NCBI GenBank assembly: GCA_000169995.1
Contig: AAZW01000012.1
Location: 1 to 64,000 of the forward strand
Reading direction: 5' to 3'
DNA from: Vibrionales bacterium SWAT-3
Lineage (GTDB): Bacteria; Pseudomonadota; Gammaproteobacteria; Enterobacterales; Vibrionaceae
DNA length: 64,000 nt
Below are positions 28,541-38,782 of the stretch, piece after piece (position 1 is the first letter of the stretch; each line of letters starts with the position of its first letter). Below the pieces are notes generated by a model that did no database searches, had not been told where the DNA came from, and was given only the letters and a program-made list of their open reading frames with translations. Position numbers and translations under genes: made by a program.

Positions 28541-29215
28541 TTACGCTAGCAGAAGTGCTTGCAGCTCAGCTAGAGACTTGACTTGGTAATGAGGGTTAAT
28601 ACCTTCTGGCGTTGCCTTCTCCTGGCTGTTTAACCAACAGGTCTCGATACCAAAATCTAAGCCACCTAAAATGTCTGAGTGTGGGTTATCTCCCACCATC
28701 AAAATGCGCTGCTTTGCTGGTAAGCCAACAAGCTTGTGTGCATGTTCAAAGATCTCAGCATCTGGTTTAGCGACGCCGACTTCTTCAGAAATGATCACAT
28801 GTTCGAAGTAATCGGTCATGCCGGTGCGCTCTAAACGGATCGATTGCAGCTCAGTGAAGCCATTGGTAATAATGCCCATGTTCACTTTGCCGTGTAACGA
28901 TTCCATTAGCTCTTTGGCACCCGGTAGCAAAGAACAGATGTCCGCCATTGCTGTTAGGAATGCGCTGTTTAATTCTGCAGTTGTTGTTTCTAACTTTTGT
29001 GCCCAGCTTTCGAAGCGTGTGTGCTTCAGTTGATCAGCCGTAATTCGGCCATCTTGATAGTCTACCCATAGTGGTAGGTTAACTTCTTGATAAACGGAAT
29101 AATCCTGCTCGCTAAAATCCACACCAAAACGTGAGAACATTAGCTTCATTCCTTGAAAAGCGTCAAAGTGGAACAAGGTTTCATCCGCATCAAAGAATAT
29201 CCAATCGTACTTCAT
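28541..29215 (-). CDS. yjjG: Pyrimidine 5'-nucleotidase YjjG
   Basis: A 224-residue HAD-superfamily phosphatase that dephosphorylates dUMP, UMP and dTMP and helps remove non-canonical nucleotides. The HAD motifs are complete: motif I FFDADETL with Asp9 and Asp11, motif II IITNGF, the Lys in VGVAKPDAEIF, and motif IV MVGDNPHSDI. Length and sequence resemble E. coli YjjG closely. Confidence 0.9.
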   Translation of the reverse strand: MKYDWIFFDADETLFHFDAFQGMKLMFSRFGVDFSEQDYSVYQEVNLPLWVDYQDGRITADQLKHTRFESWAQKLETTTAELNSAFLTAMADICSLLPGAKELMESLHGKVNMGIITNGFTELQSIRLERTGMTDYFEHVIISEEVGVAKPDAEIFEHAHKLVGLPAKQRILMVGDNPHSDILGGLDFGIETCWLNSQEKATPEGINPHYQVKSLAELQALLLA

Positions 29216-29430
29216 TATCTGTCCTATTATTCGCGCTATCGAGCCGAATTTATATTTTGTTCTTTCCTAACCTCAACGGTTAAGTGTGCATTCTACTACC
29301 ATTTTTGTGAGCCTGAATATAGTTCTAATAATTTATAGACAACAAGCAACAAGTCATGATGTATCGCAAATTTTGCCACATATTAAACCAATACCATAAA
29401 GGAAATACACGAAATGTACCGGGAGGTACT

Positions 29431-29607
29431 ATGAAACACTTCTTACCGTCATCCGTCATGCTCACTCCATTCCTGGTCAAATACTACGATGAAGAGCCTC
29501 AAGAGGCGTCAGATTCGCCTGAGCAGCCAGAAACTCAGGTCGAGTGCAGTACTGGTTCTGTTCAAGAGCGAACAGAAGAAGAACGAGAACCGGCACTGTC
29601 TGAATAA
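29431..29607 (+). CDS. Small acidic protein, unknown function
   Basis: A 58-residue protein that starts at an ATG with a strong GGGAGG site seven bases upstream. A hydrophobic N-terminal 18 residues (HFLPSSVMLTPFLVKYY) precede a Glu/Gln/Ser-rich tail, so it might be membrane-attached or simply disordered. No family is recognised. The strong ribosome site is the main evidence that it is real. Confidence 0.5.
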   Translation: MKHFLPSSVMLTPFLVKYYDEEPQEASDSPEQPETQVECSTGSVQERTEEEREPALSE

Positions 29608-29846
29608 CCTTTATTTTTCATGGTTATAGAGCAGCATACTGGCTATAAATCTATCAATTATTTGCTATCCATAACTGACAATATACACATCAGAAAACCA
29701 TAAAAACGATTGCTATATGAGCCCTATCACAACCAATAACTAGAAAGTGGTAGTTCGGAATCAAAGTTGTTCCAGATCAATGGTCGACCAGTTGTTTGCC
29801 GACAACATATAGGCAATTAAAAATCATAATTAACCGGAGTTTTCCA

Positions 29847-30995
29847 ATGTCTAGTGCATTTTACATCCCTACAATCAACTTCATGGGTACTGGCTGTCTA
29901 AAGGATGCTGCTGATAGCATTCAATCTCAAGGCTTTAAAAAAGGTCTTATCGTAACCGATAAAATCCTAAACCAAATTGGCGTGGTTAAGCAGGTACAAG
30001 ACCTTCTTAGCCAGCGCGGTGTAGACGCTGTGGTATTCGACGGCACTCAACCAAACCCAACCATCACAAACGTAAATGATGGCCTTGAATTACTAACTGA
30101 CAACGATTGTGATTTCGTTGTTTCACTAGGTGGCGGTTCTCCACACGACTGTGCAAAAGGTATCGCGTTAGTTGCTTCTAACGGCGGCAAGATTGCAGAT
30201 TACGAAGGTGTCGATCAATCTGAAAAACCGATGATGCCTCTTATCGCTATCAACACAACTGCGGGTACCGCTTCAGAAATGACACGTTTCTGCATCATCA
30301 CTGATGAAGAGCGCCACATTAAGATGGCTATCGTTGATAAGCACACAACACCGCTTATTTCAGTAAACGATCCTGAACTAATGCTTGCTAAGCCTGCATC
30401 ACTGACTGCTGCAACAGGTATGGATGCGCTAACACACGCAATCGAAGCTTACGTTTCTATCGCAGCGACACCAATTACAGATGCAGTAGCGATTAAAGCA
30501 ATTGAACTTGTGCAAGCACACCTAAGAACAGCAGTAGCACACGGCGAAGACATTGAAGCTCGTGAGCAAATGGCTTACGCACAGTTCATGGCTGGCATGG
30601 CGTTCAACAACGCATCACTGGGCTATGTTCACGCGATGGCACACCAACTAGGTGGCTTCTACGACCTTCCACACGGCGTATGTAATGCTATCTTGCTACC
30701 ACACGTTCAACGCTACAACGCGCAAGTTTGTCCTGAGCGTCTACGTGATGTCGCAAAAGCAATGGGCGTTAACGTTGAAGGTATGTCACCAGAGCAAGGT
30801 GCAGAAGCTGCGATCGAAGCGATTGTTCAACTAGCAAATGACGTGAACATCCCAACAGGTATCGCGCAACTTGGTGCGAAGCTAGAAGATATCCCTACTC
30901 TGTCTGACAACGCGCTGAAAGATGCATGTGGTTTTACTAACCCTAAACAAGCGACTCACGAAGAAATCTCTGCGATTTTCGAAGCTGCAATGTAA
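29847..30995 (+). CDS. Iron-containing alcohol dehydrogenase
   Basis: A 382-residue group III NAD-dependent dehydrogenase of the YiaY/FucO/Adh4 type. The NAD-site motif is [14 protein letters not shown], and the iron ligands are found in [13 protein letters not shown] and the His-rich [19 protein letters not shown] segment. The ATG at 29,847 has GGAG upstream and matches family starts; a frame extension begins at 29,796. The codon use is strongly biased, which suggests high expression. The substrate is probably a small primary alcohol or aldehyde. A clear terminator follows. Confidence 0.88.
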   Translation: MSSAFYIPTINFMGTGCLKDAADSIQSQGFKKGLIVTDKILNQIGVVKQVQDLLSQRGVDAVVFDGTQPNPTITNVNDGLELLTDNDCDFVVSLGGGSPHDCAKGIALVASNGGKIADYEGVDQSEKPMMPLIAINTTAGTASEMTRFCIITDEERHIKMAIVDKHTTPLISVNDPELMLAKPASLTAATGMDALTHAIEAYVSIAATPITDAVAIKAIELVQAHLRTAVAHGEDIEAREQMAYAQFMAGMAFNNASLGYVHAMAHQLGGFYDLPHGVCNAILLPHVQRYNAQVCPERLRDVAKAMGVNVEGMSPEQGAEAAIEAIVQLANDVNIPTGIAQLGAKLEDIPTLSDNALKDACGFTNPKQATHEEISAIFEAAM

Positions 30996-31029
30996 TCTAA
31001 CGTTAAGCCACTTATAAGCTAACCTACAA

Positions 31030-31056
31030 ACGGGCTCACTTTCAGAGCCCGTTTTT
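31030..31056 (+). terminator. Terminator of the alcohol dehydrogenase gene
   Basis: ACGGGCTC and GAGCCCGT pair around a 7-base loop and are followed by TTTT. Confidence 0.85.
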
Positions 31057-31191
31057 CTTTGCCTGCCACACGAGATTCAAACCTCTTTTTTGAATAACCA
31101 CAACTCCAGTTAAACATCATTAAAAGTCGCATTGTCGTAACTGCTTAGTTATAGTCAAACTATTGATACATAGAATGACAAACAGGTTCCA

Positions 31192-32115
31192 TTGAGTCGT
31201 TGGATAGTTAGCTCCTCATTATTAGCATCGCTCGTTTCCCACTCTGCCTTCGCGGAGGAACAGGATGAGTGTCACAGCCAACCGTTAGAAGACACGCGCG
31301 TCGAAAAAGCTTACCACTACCTAAACAGTAAGTTTTGTCAGCCCGCAATATGGTTCGATAACTTCTTTGTGGATGACCGTATTACCGAGGACGCCAGAGC
31401 CGGAACCTCTGTACGTTGGTACAATGATTTCATCTATTCTGAGGGCGGTGACGTGGATTACTCCACCAAACTCAACGCACGTTTACATTTACCCTTTGTC
31501 AGCAAAAGGCTTAAGCTAATCTACGAGTCTGTTGGCGATGAAGAGTTCTTAGACTTCTTCCCACAAGATTCTGAAGAGTTAGAGAATGCACTTGGCCTTC
31601 GTTATGACGCCTATGCCAAGGGTTACAGTAGTTTCAATATCAAAGCGACATTGCGCCCAAGAATAGAGGCTCGCTATCGTTTTACCTACCCGCTTACCAC
31701 AGATGCAGTATTCCGGCTAACCCAACGTGTGTATCAAGAGAAGAAAGAGACGGGAGAGATCACTGATATCGATTTTGATCTTTCATTAAGTGACGATTTC
31801 TTAGCGCGTTGGTCTAACTTTGCTGGCTATAACGATGACCTCAAAGGCTGGGAGTATGGCACGGGCATTACCTTGTACCATTACCTTTCTCAAGACCAAG
31901 CTCTGCAATACAGCGCCACGATAACCGCGACCAGCGAGCCATATAACCACTACGAATACTCACAAGTGTCGGTTACCTATCGAGAAAACATTTGGAAAGA
32001 GTGGCTATTTTACGAGATTACTCCGCGCTATCAGTGGGAGCGAGAGCCTTACGAGAAACACACTGAAGAAGCCAACATCACCTTTCGAGTCGAAGTCTTA
32101 TTTAATAACGTTTAG
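31192..32115 (+). CDS. Predicted outer-membrane beta-barrel protein, unknown
   Basis: A 307-residue exported protein with a signal peptide ending near residue 21 (SAFA, then EEQ). The mature part alternates polar and hydrophobic residues, with many Tyr, Trp and Arg, and ends in a strand with a terminal hydrophobic residue (ITFRVEVLFNNV), as beta-barrels do. The start appears to be TTG at 31,192, since no ATG or GTG fits the signal peptide. No family could be named. It stands alone with its own hairpin downstream. Confidence 0.6.
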   Translation: MSRWIVSSSLLASLVSHSAFAEEQDECHSQPLEDTRVEKAYHYLNSKFCQPAIWFDNFFVDDRITEDARAGTSVRWYNDFIYSEGGDVDYSTKLNARLHLPFVSKRLKLIYESVGDEEFLDFFPQDSEELENALGLRYDAYAKGYSSFNIKATLRPRIEARYRFTYPLTTDAVFRLTQRVYQEKKETGEITDIDFDLSLSDDFLARWSNFAGYNDDLKGWEYGTGITLYHYLSQDQALQYSATITATSEPYNHYEYSQVSVTYRENIWKEWLFYEITPRYQWEREPYEKHTEEANITFRVEVLFNNV

Positions 32116-32145
32116 TGTTATCAGAAGCGTTAGACATACTCTATG

Positions 32146-32174
32146 AAAAAAGCACATCAAATGATGTGCTTTTG
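32146..32174. terminator. Bidirectional terminator
   Basis: AAAAGCACATCA and TGATGTGCTTTT form a symmetrical hairpin with an A-tract on one side and a T-tract on the other. It lies between the convergent beta-barrel and YccF genes. Confidence 0.75.
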
Positions 32175-32200
32175 AGTTCTCTACAGCTCGAATTAAAATC

Positions 32201-32635
32201 TTACCCTTTGTAATTTCTTACTCGTGCCGCTTCCGCTTCGCGCTTGTCTACTACGGTTTTACCGATTGGCGCCAACGAGATAACCGCTAACTTAAGATGC
32301 TGAATTGCAAATGGAATACCGATGATGGTAATGAAACATGCCACCGCTGACATGATATGACCAATCGCAAGCCAAATACCTGCAAACAAGAACCAAATGA
32401 TGTTACCAATCATACCTAACGGACTAGTACCAATATCCATTTCATTGGTCAGCTCATCACGAGAAATCGCTTCTTGACCAAATGGAAAGAACGAGAAGTT
32501 CCCCATAACAAAACACGCTCTACCCCATGGAATACCAACGATGGTAAGGAATGCAAGCAGCCCAAAGAACCACCACGCCAATCCCATAAATACGCCACCG
32601 AACAGAAACCAAATGATGTTACCTATTGTTTTCAT
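32201..32635 (-). CDS. yccF: YccF domain inner-membrane protein
   Basis: A 144-residue membrane protein with two copies of the short YccF domain. Each has the pattern GNIIWFLF followed by hydrophobic segments and GIPW/GIPFA. Four hydrophobic helices are evident and the C-terminus is charged. The function of the family is unknown. It is convergent with the beta-barrel gene. Confidence 0.85.
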   Translation of the reverse strand: MKTIGNIIWFLFGGVFMGLAWWFFGLLAFLTIVGIPWGRACFVMGNFSFFPFGQEAISRDELTNEMDIGTSPLGMIGNIIWFLFAGIWLAIGHIMSAVACFITIIGIPFAIQHLKLAVISLAPIGKTVVDKREAEAARVRNYKG

Positions 32636-32869
32636 TCTGTATTCTCCAACTCTTTGAATGCTGTTTAATTACTATGCCTAATAAGGCTGTGCTTGTTTGA
32701 ATAGGTTCATTATTGTTGAGCCTTTATGAACCGTTTATGAATCAACGCGATTTTCTGTGTTTGATGCACGCCACGAAACACTAAATCCACATAGGGCTCG
32801 TTGAATTTATTTGATACCATTCAGTTCTTACTCAAGCGCAGACTCAACAACGAATTTAAGGCCGAACTT

Positions 32870-32995
32870 ATGAACAATACAGAGCAACCTAAAAAGAAAA
32901 TGAAAAACTGGGTGCCTATCGTCTTCTTCGGAGTTCTTAGCACCGTTCCAGTATTCATGTTCCTAGTCGACGTGTACATCAACCAATATATGTAA
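32870..32995 (+). CDS. Small single-span membrane protein
   Basis: A 41-residue protein starting at an ATG with AAGG upstream. A Lys-rich N-terminus (QPKKKMKNW) is followed by one hydrophobic helix (VPIVFFGVLSTVPVFMFLV), the positive-inside pattern of small bitopic membrane proteins. No function is recognised. Confidence 0.5.
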   Translation: MNNTEQPKKKMKNWVPIVFFGVLSTVPVFMFLVDVYINQYM

Positions 32996-33093
32996 CACCC
33001 TACCGCTATCTCTGTTTGAATGAATACAAGCAAGCCCGCTTGTATTCATTCTAATGAGCAATCCTCACCTCATTCAATTTAGCTTCTCTGCAC

Positions 33094-34170
33094 TCAAATC
33101 AGCGCTTCGCTAATCAGGTCCAAGATATCGATCAGCTCATGATCCGGTAGATTTAATAAATTATCCCCCACATACCACTCAATCTTGCATTGATTCGGTA
33201 ACTCACAGATCGCTGGGTTTCCTATCCATACCTTGTGCTTACTAGCAATATTGTCTCTTAAAGCAACCCCGTCTTCGTAACTCACCGGTAAATAAAGATG
33301 AAGCATGTTCGCTTGCGGTTGTTGCGGGTTCACTTTGAATTGAGGGTAATCCAATAAGATTTGGTAGATTTGTTTTGTACGTTCGTACAAAGCAGGCATT
33401 TGCGCTAGTCGTTGATCGAACTGCATAGCTGCCGATACAACATAAGGCGTACGATGATAGACATTACCGCCTTGTCGTTTCATCCATGCAGATGCCTTGG
33501 CAACAAACGCCTTATCCCCCAACAACAGTGAGCCACCAAGTCCGTTTAGACCCTTGTATAGTGAGACATAAGCGCTATGAAACCCCTTTGCGATTTCACT
33601 GTAAGGTTTTTGGTAATATGCACCACACTCCCACAAGCGCGCACCATCCATATGCAGATGAATGGATTGTTCGTTGCAATACTGCTTAATCGCTTCGAGT
33701 TCTTCCCATTCTGGTAGCTGACCACCAATTTCTCGCATCGGTAACTCGTAAAGCGCTGCTGCAATTTCATCTGGCCACGCTTTCAAGTCATCGACATTCC
33801 AAGTGCGAAACACATTGCCCACTGGCAGCACATTAAAGCGGTTCTGGAGCTGATACCCTTGGCGCTCATGACGCAGAATATGACTCGATTCGTGCATCGC
33901 AACCAACGGGTTTCTTTTCTCCTGGCAGGCGATCTCTAACGCTGTTGGTTGATTCATGGTACCTGTGATTACAAACACAGCCGCTTCATAGCCAAGCAAC
34001 TCTGCAACTTTGGCTTCAAAGCCTTCGATGAACTCGCCATCTCCGTAGGTATCGTGATGTATGTTGTGCTCTTCACACCATTCAGCCATCTGAGCAAATG
34101 TTTGTGCCGGAGTGGGATCTAAGTGACCTGAAAGAGACAAATTACACTGTTGACGCAAGTCCATGCTCAT
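33094..34170 (-). CDS. Beta-eliminating lyase / threonine aldolase-like PLP enzyme
   Basis: A 358-residue fold-type I PLP enzyme of the low-specificity threonine aldolase and beta-eliminating lyase group. The cofactor lysine lies in SLYKGLNGLGG, the PLP-phosphate segment is in VFVITGTMNQ, and the aspartate pairing with the ring is in HLHMDGARLWE. The start at 34,170 follows AAAGGA by six bases and is preferred to the first ATG at 34,242. The substrate, threonine or another beta-hydroxy amino acid, is inferred from the family only. Confidence 0.8.
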   Translation of the reverse strand: MSMDLRQQCNLSLSGHLDPTPAQTFAQMAEWCEEHNIHHDTYGDGEFIEGFEAKVAELLGYEAAVFVITGTMNQPTALEIACQEKRNPLVAMHESSHILRHERQGYQLQNRFNVLPVGNVFRTWNVDDLKAWPDEIAAALYELPMREIGGQLPEWEELEAIKQYCNEQSIHLHMDGARLWECGAYYQKPYSEIAKGFHSAYVSLYKGLNGLGGSLLLGDKAFVAKASAWMKRQGGNVYHRTPYVVSAAMQFDQRLAQMPALYERTKQIYQILLDYPQFKVNPQQPQANMLHLYLPVSYEDGVALRDNIASKHKVWIGNPAICELPNQCKIEWYVGDNLLNLPDHELIDILDLISEALI

Positions 34171-34474
34171 ACTTTTTCCTTTATTCATTGTTGTTCTATG
34201 TAGAGAGATTGAATTATTTACGTTCGCTACCAACGTTGACATAAAATACGCTTATTCGCTTTTATTATTCACGAATAATTAGTTTTACTTAGTCGTAGGG
34301 TGAAGGTAAGAAAAACACCTAAATCAGAGCGTGTTTTATATAATTAAGCACTCGATAAACCTATATATCTAAATAGATAAGTATGGGCTAATTCGTTGTT
34401 CTTCAATCATTCTTCTATTATTGTATATCTATAATTCCAATAAGCATTATTCGTTAACGGACAAAGAGGGCTTT
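34171..34474. other. Intergenic stretch between divergent genes
   Basis: These 304 AT-rich bases separate the divergent lyase and kefG-like genes and must hold both promoters. No distinct operator, hairpin or extra coding sequence is seen. Confidence 0.4.
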
Positions 34475-35089
34475 ATGTCGAAAAATCGAGTCTTGGTGCT
34501 ATTCGCCCACCCTTCTCAGCATCGCTCTGAAGCAAACAAACCCTTATTCGAACAAGCCAAGTGTATTGATGGCGTGACCTGTGTTGATCTCTACGCTGAA
34601 TACCCAACTTTCAAAATTAACATCGATCGTGAACAGAAACGCCTGTTGGACCATGACATCATCATTTTTCAATTCCCACTTTATTGGTATTCAACTCCGG
34701 CAATTCTAAAAGAGTGGCAAGACCTTGTTCTTGAGTATGGTTTTGCCTACGGCACGGATGGCAATGAGTTAGAAGGTAAGAAATTCCTTTGCAGCATTAC
34801 TGCGGGGGGTAAAGAGGATGCCTACCAAACTGACGGCTACAACCATTTTACCATTCGTGAGCTACTCCACCCTCTTGAACAAACCGCTGCTTTGTGTGGT
34901 ATGGAATATTTAGCACCTTATGCGCTATTTGGCTCGCGAACCGCCTTGGAAGAGAACCGCATCACCGTGCATGTTGAGCGCTATAAGTTTTTGTTGGAGT
35001 CGCTAGTCGCGGGCAATATTGACTACAAAAAAGCAAAGAAAGTCGCGAAGTTAAACCACTACCTCGACGAAATCATCAACAAGGACTAA
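34475..35089 (+). CDS. NAD(P)H oxidoreductase, KefG/KefF-like ancillary protein
   Basis: A 204-residue flavodoxin-fold quinone reductase of the DT-diaphorase group. In enteric bacteria such proteins bind and activate the KefB or KefC potassium efflux system. The FMN-site start is VLVLFAHPSQHRSEAN, and QFPLYWYSTPAILKEW is the family hallmark. The ATG at 34,475 has GAGGG upstream. Its stop lies three bases before the kefB-like start, so the two are translated from one message, which supports the ancillary role. Confidence 0.87.
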   Translation: MSKNRVLVLFAHPSQHRSEANKPLFEQAKCIDGVTCVDLYAEYPTFKINIDREQKRLLDHDIIIFQFPLYWYSTPAILKEWQDLVLEYGFAYGTDGNELEGKKFLCSITAGGKEDAYQTDGYNHFTIRELLHPLEQTAALCGMEYLAPYALFGSRTALEENRITVHVERYKFLLESLVAGNIDYKKAKKVAKLNHYLDEIINKD

Positions 35090-35092
35090 AGA

Positions 35093-37018
35093 ATGACTGG
35101 ATATTTTTTACAAGCCTTTATCTACTTAGTCGCCGCGGTGATCGCGGTGCCGATAGCTAAGCGTCTTGGCTTAGGCTCAGTACTGGGATATTTAATCGCA
35201 GGTGTGGTTATCGGACCAATCATCGGCCTTGTAGGTGAAGAAACCACCACCATTCAACACTTTGCCGAATTCGGCGTGGTAATGATGCTGTTCTTGGTTG
35301 GTCTTGAGCTCGAACCTAAGATGCTATGGGCAATGAGAAACCGCTTGATGGGGCTTGGTGGCCTACAAGTAGGAGGCACAGCAGCCATTGTAATGGGCAT
35401 TGCTCTAGCCTTTGGCCAACCTTGGACTATCGCTCTCACTATCGGCTTAATCTTTGCGTTGTCATCGACAGCGATTGTACTGCAAACATTCAACGAGAAA
35501 GGCTTATCTAAGACTGAAGGCGGTAAGAATGCTTTCTCGGTTCTTTTGTTCCAAGATATTGCCGTTATCCCGATGCTAGCATTCATTCCTCTGTTGGCAT
35601 TACCAGAATTAATCGAAGCTGCACAAAGCGCGGTCACTTCAGCTTCTGACCACCATGAGGAGTTAAGTCTGGTTGCTGGTCTGCCAGGTTGGGCTTATGG
35701 ACTTGTGATTACGGCATCTATCGCGATTGTGGTTGTTGGCGGGCACTACTTAAGTCGTCCACTATTCCGTTTCGTGGCAAGCTCTGGCCTGCGTGAAATC
35801 TTCACAGCGACCGCACTGATGCTGGTCATTGGTATTGCTGCGCTGATGAGCCTTGTCGGTCTATCACCTGCGTTGGGCACTTTCCTTGCGGGCGTGGTAT
35901 TAGCGAACAGTGAATTCAGACACGAACTGGAATCGAACATCGACCCATTCAAAGGGTTATTACTTGGTCTGTTCTTTATCACGGTAGGTGCTGGCATCGA
36001 CTTTGGTGTTTTGTTCAATGATTTCATCCTAATCATCGGGCTAACTCTGGGTGTCATGTTACTAAAAGCAGCTGTGCTTTTTACCTTGGCATTGATTTTC
36101 AAAATCAAGAACAGCGATCGTTGGCTATTTACACTGAGCTTGGCGCAAGCCGGTGAATTTGGATTCGTACTATTAAGCTTCTCGGCGCAAAACCACGTAT
36201 TGCCAGCTGACATTGTTCAAACGCTCTCACTAGTGGTTGCGCTTTCGATGTTCCTAACTCCAGGCCTGTTTATTCTGTTTGATAAGGTGATTCTGCCTCG
36301 TTACGAGCAAAAATCGAATGATCGTGAAGAAGATACTATCGAAGAGAAAGGCACTGTAATCATTGCGGGCATTGGTCGATTCGGTCAGATCGTTAACCGC
36401 TTATTGGTATCTAATGATGTCAAAACTGTGGTTCTGGACCATCAGGCTAACCAAGTCGATGTACTGCGCTCTATTAATATTAAGTCTTACTTTGGTGATG
36501 CGACTCGTCATGACCTGTTACACACCGCGGGTATCGAAGAAGCAGCAATGCTTGTTGTCGCCATCGACAATCAAGATTCTAGCGTGGAGCTCGTCAAATA
36601 CGTTAAGCACACCTACCCTAAAGTAAAAATCTTAGCTCGTGCGTTCGACCGTGGTCATAGTTACCGCTTGAGAGAAGCCGGTGCTGATTTTGTGGAATCA
36701 GAAACCTACCACTCAGCACTAGAAATGGGCGCACAAGCACTACGCTCGTTGGGCCACCATCCATTCTTCGTAGAACAGCAGAAATCGACCTATCAACGTG
36801 TTGAAAGCCGTAAGTCTGAAAAGCTATTCAAAGCTTGGTCTGAAGCTGAAGACAACCCAAGGTACGACAACAACTATCGACAGATATTTATTCACCTTGA
36901 AGAAGCAATGAAAGAAGACATGAAGAAAGACCGCTCGGATAAGCACTCTCGCTCAGAGCGTGGTTGGACACCACCTCCAAAAGGTTATGCAGACGGTTTT
37001 GAGGAAGAGGGATCATAG
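35093..37018 (+). CDS. kefB: KefB-type potassium:proton antiporter
   Basis: A 641-residue CPA2-family antiporter. The membrane domain of about 12-13 helices (residues 1-390) includes LVGLELEPKMLW and GTFLAGVVLANSEFRHELESNIDPFKGLLLG-type segments. The cytosolic RCK/TrkA-N domain begins near residue 415 with the nucleotide-binding motif GIGRFGQ. In relatives, glutathione adducts open the channel to acidify the cytoplasm during electrophile stress. The gene just upstream encodes the matching ancillary protein. An electrophile source, methylglyoxal synthase, lies elsewhere in the window but is not linked. Confidence 0.88.
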   Translation: MTGYFLQAFIYLVAAVIAVPIAKRLGLGSVLGYLIAGVVIGPIIGLVGEETTTIQHFAEFGVVMMLFLVGLELEPKMLWAMRNRLMGLGGLQVGGTAAIVMGIALAFGQPWTIALTIGLIFALSSTAIVLQTFNEKGLSKTEGGKNAFSVLLFQDIAVIPMLAFIPLLALPELIEAAQSAVTSASDHHEELSLVAGLPGWAYGLVITASIAIVVVGGHYLSRPLFRFVASSGLREIFTATALMLVIGIAALMSLVGLSPALGTFLAGVVLANSEFRHELESNIDPFKGLLLGLFFITVGAGIDFGVLFNDFILIIGLTLGVMLLKAAVLFTLALIFKIKNSDRWLFTLSLAQAGEFGFVLLSFSAQNHVLPADIVQTLSLVVALSMFLTPGLFILFDKVILPRYEQKSNDREEDTIEEKGTVIIAGIGRFGQIVNRLLVSNDVKTVVLDHQANQVDVLRSINIKSYFGDATRHDLLHTAGIEEAAMLVVAIDNQDSSVELVKYVKHTYPKVKILARAFDRGHSYRLREAGADFVESETYHSALEMGAQALRSLGHHPFFVEQQKSTYQRVESRKSEKLFKAWSEAEDNPRYDNNYRQIFIHLEEAMKEDMKKDRSDKHSRSERGWTPPPKGYADGFEEEGS

Positions 37019-37040
37019 ACTTAGATTCTTAAACCAGTTA

Positions 37041-37065
37041 AAAGCGGCTATTTAGCCGCTTTTTC
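37041..37065 (+). terminator. Terminator of the kef operon
   Basis: AAAGCGGCTA and TAGCCGCTTT pair around TT and run into five T. Confidence 0.88.
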
Positions 37066-37532
37066 TTTATCTATGGCCCCTAGATACCACAAACAAGTGC
37101 CATTTATTGATACCTAAGCGGATAATAATCGCAATTTATGTGATCAAGTTACAATTTTTAATCTCATCCCTCTCTTCAAAAACGAATTCACTTTTTACAT
37201 TTTTGAAACATACTCGCCATACATAAACCTCAGTAAAAATATGGTTTTATATGCACTTCCTTTAACTATACTGAACTCAGCTAAAATTCCAATAACCAGT
37301 TTCAGGGCGTTGAACACCATTGCATATATCAAAGTCGACCTTACTAACCATTACAAAAACATTCACATAGCCAATACCTGAAGAGTCTGATTCACAAATC
37401 AAAACCAATCTAATTAACACAAATGTTTCAAGAGATGTCTATCGTTACAATTTGTAACGAATTGAAGTTGTCAGTATAGTCCTGCCATCAAAAAAGTGAG
37501 ACCTATGCGCTCACCTTAAAGGAGATATAATA
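37066..37532. other. Long intergenic stretch before the DUF819 gene
   Basis: These 467 AT-rich bases show no coding potential. The only structured part is the operator-promoter at 37,443-37,480. The remainder shows no repeat or hairpin of note. Confidence 0.5.
37443..37480 (+). promoter_or_regulatory. Promoter with overlapping operator dyad for the DUF819 gene
   Basis: CGTTACAA-T-TTGTAACG is a perfect 17-base dyad. TTGTAA within it (37,452-37,457) can serve as -35, with TATAGT (37,475-37,480) as -10 after exactly 17 bases. A dyad over the -35 suggests repression. The regulator is unknown. Confidence 0.55.
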
Positions 37533-38756
37533 ATGATCACTAATGATGCCGTAATTATGGGCATGTTAGCTGTTATTCTTGGCGGTGTATTTATCACGGA
37601 AAGTAGCCAAAACAGCGCACTGAAAAAATTCTATTCATTCATCCCAGGCCTATTGCTCTGCTACTTTGTTCCTTCATTGTTGAACAGCTTTGGTATCATC
37701 GATGCGTCAAACTCAAAACTATACTTCGTAGCGAGCCGCTACCTACTGCCAGCGGCACTGGTTCTACTGATCATTTCAGCGGACCTTCGTAAGATCTTTG
37801 GTCTTGGCTCAAAAGCCGTCATCATGTTCCTGACTGGTACTGCAGGTATTATCATTGGTGGTCCTCTGGCGATTCTGATCATCGACCAAGTAAACCCTGA
37901 CCTTGTCTCTGGTGACGTGTGGCGCGGCCTAACGACAGTTGCAGGTTCTTGGATTGGTGGCGGTGCAAACCAAGCTGCGATGAAAGAAGTGTTCGAGGTA
38001 AATGATAAACTGTTCTCAGCAATGATTACGGTCGACGTTATCTGTTCAAACATCTGGATGGCAGTGCTACTGATTATGGCTGGTCGTCAGAAGAAAATTG
38101 ACGCATGGCTAAAAGCTGATACTTCTTCAATCGAAGAGCTGAAAGAAACGGTTTCGAAATACCAAGAAGAAAACGCTCGCCCGACGACAACAACCGATCT
38201 CATGAAGATCGCAGGGATTGCCTTTGGTCTAACAGGCCTTGCTCATTTCTTCAGTGACATAATCGCACCATGGATCTCAACGAATGCTCCAGAACTAGCA
38301 AAATACAGCCTAACATCTGGCTTCTTCTGGCTAATCGTTATGGTTACAACGTTCGCGTTGATCGCTTCGTGCTTCAAATCGACACGTAGCCTAGAGCACA
38401 GTGGCGCATCGAAAATTGGTTCAGCGTTCATCTATATCTTAGTTGCTACCATCGGTATGCAAATGGACGTTACAGCAATCTTTGACAACCCAGGTTACTT
38501 CTTCATTGGTATCACATGGCTAACTATCCATGCCCTGCTCATGATTGCGATGGCGAAAATCATTCGTGCACCACTGTTCTTCATGGCAGTAGGTAGCCAA
38601 GCTAACGTTGGTGGCGCGGCATCAGCTCCAGTGGTTGCAGCAGCATTCCACCCAGCATTAGCTCCAGTAGGTATCTTGATGGCGGTACTAGGTTACGCAT
38701 TGGGTACATACGGCGCTTACATCTGTGGCCTAATCATGCAGGCTGCTGCGGGTTAA
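37533..38756 (+). CDS. DUF819 family membrane protein
   Basis: A 407-residue inner-membrane protein of the DUF819 (YjcL) family, with about ten hydrophobic helices and one soluble loop near residues 190-215. The conserved glycine-rich segments TVAGSWIGGGANQAAMKE and GSQANVGGAASAPVVAAAF are repeated halves of a transporter-like fold. The start has a strong AAGGAG site. The substrate of the family is unknown. It has its own promoter and a strong terminator and is thus a single-gene unit. Confidence 0.85.
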   Translation: MITNDAVIMGMLAVILGGVFITESSQNSALKKFYSFIPGLLLCYFVPSLLNSFGIIDASNSKLYFVASRYLLPAALVLLIISADLRKIFGLGSKAVIMFLTGTAGIIIGGPLAILIIDQVNPDLVSGDVWRGLTTVAGSWIGGGANQAAMKEVFEVNDKLFSAMITVDVICSNIWMAVLLIMAGRQKKIDAWLKADTSSIEELKETVSKYQEENARPTTTTDLMKIAGIAFGLTGLAHFFSDIIAPWISTNAPELAKYSLTSGFFWLIVMVTTFALIASCFKSTRSLEHSGASKIGSAFIYILVATIGMQMDVTAIFDNPGYFFIGITWLTIHALLMIAMAKIIRAPLFFMAVGSQANVGGAASAPVVAAAFHPALAPVGILMAVLGYALGTYGAYICGLIMQAAAG

Positions 38757-38782
38757 TTGAGCTCACGTTAGCTCTAAACATC

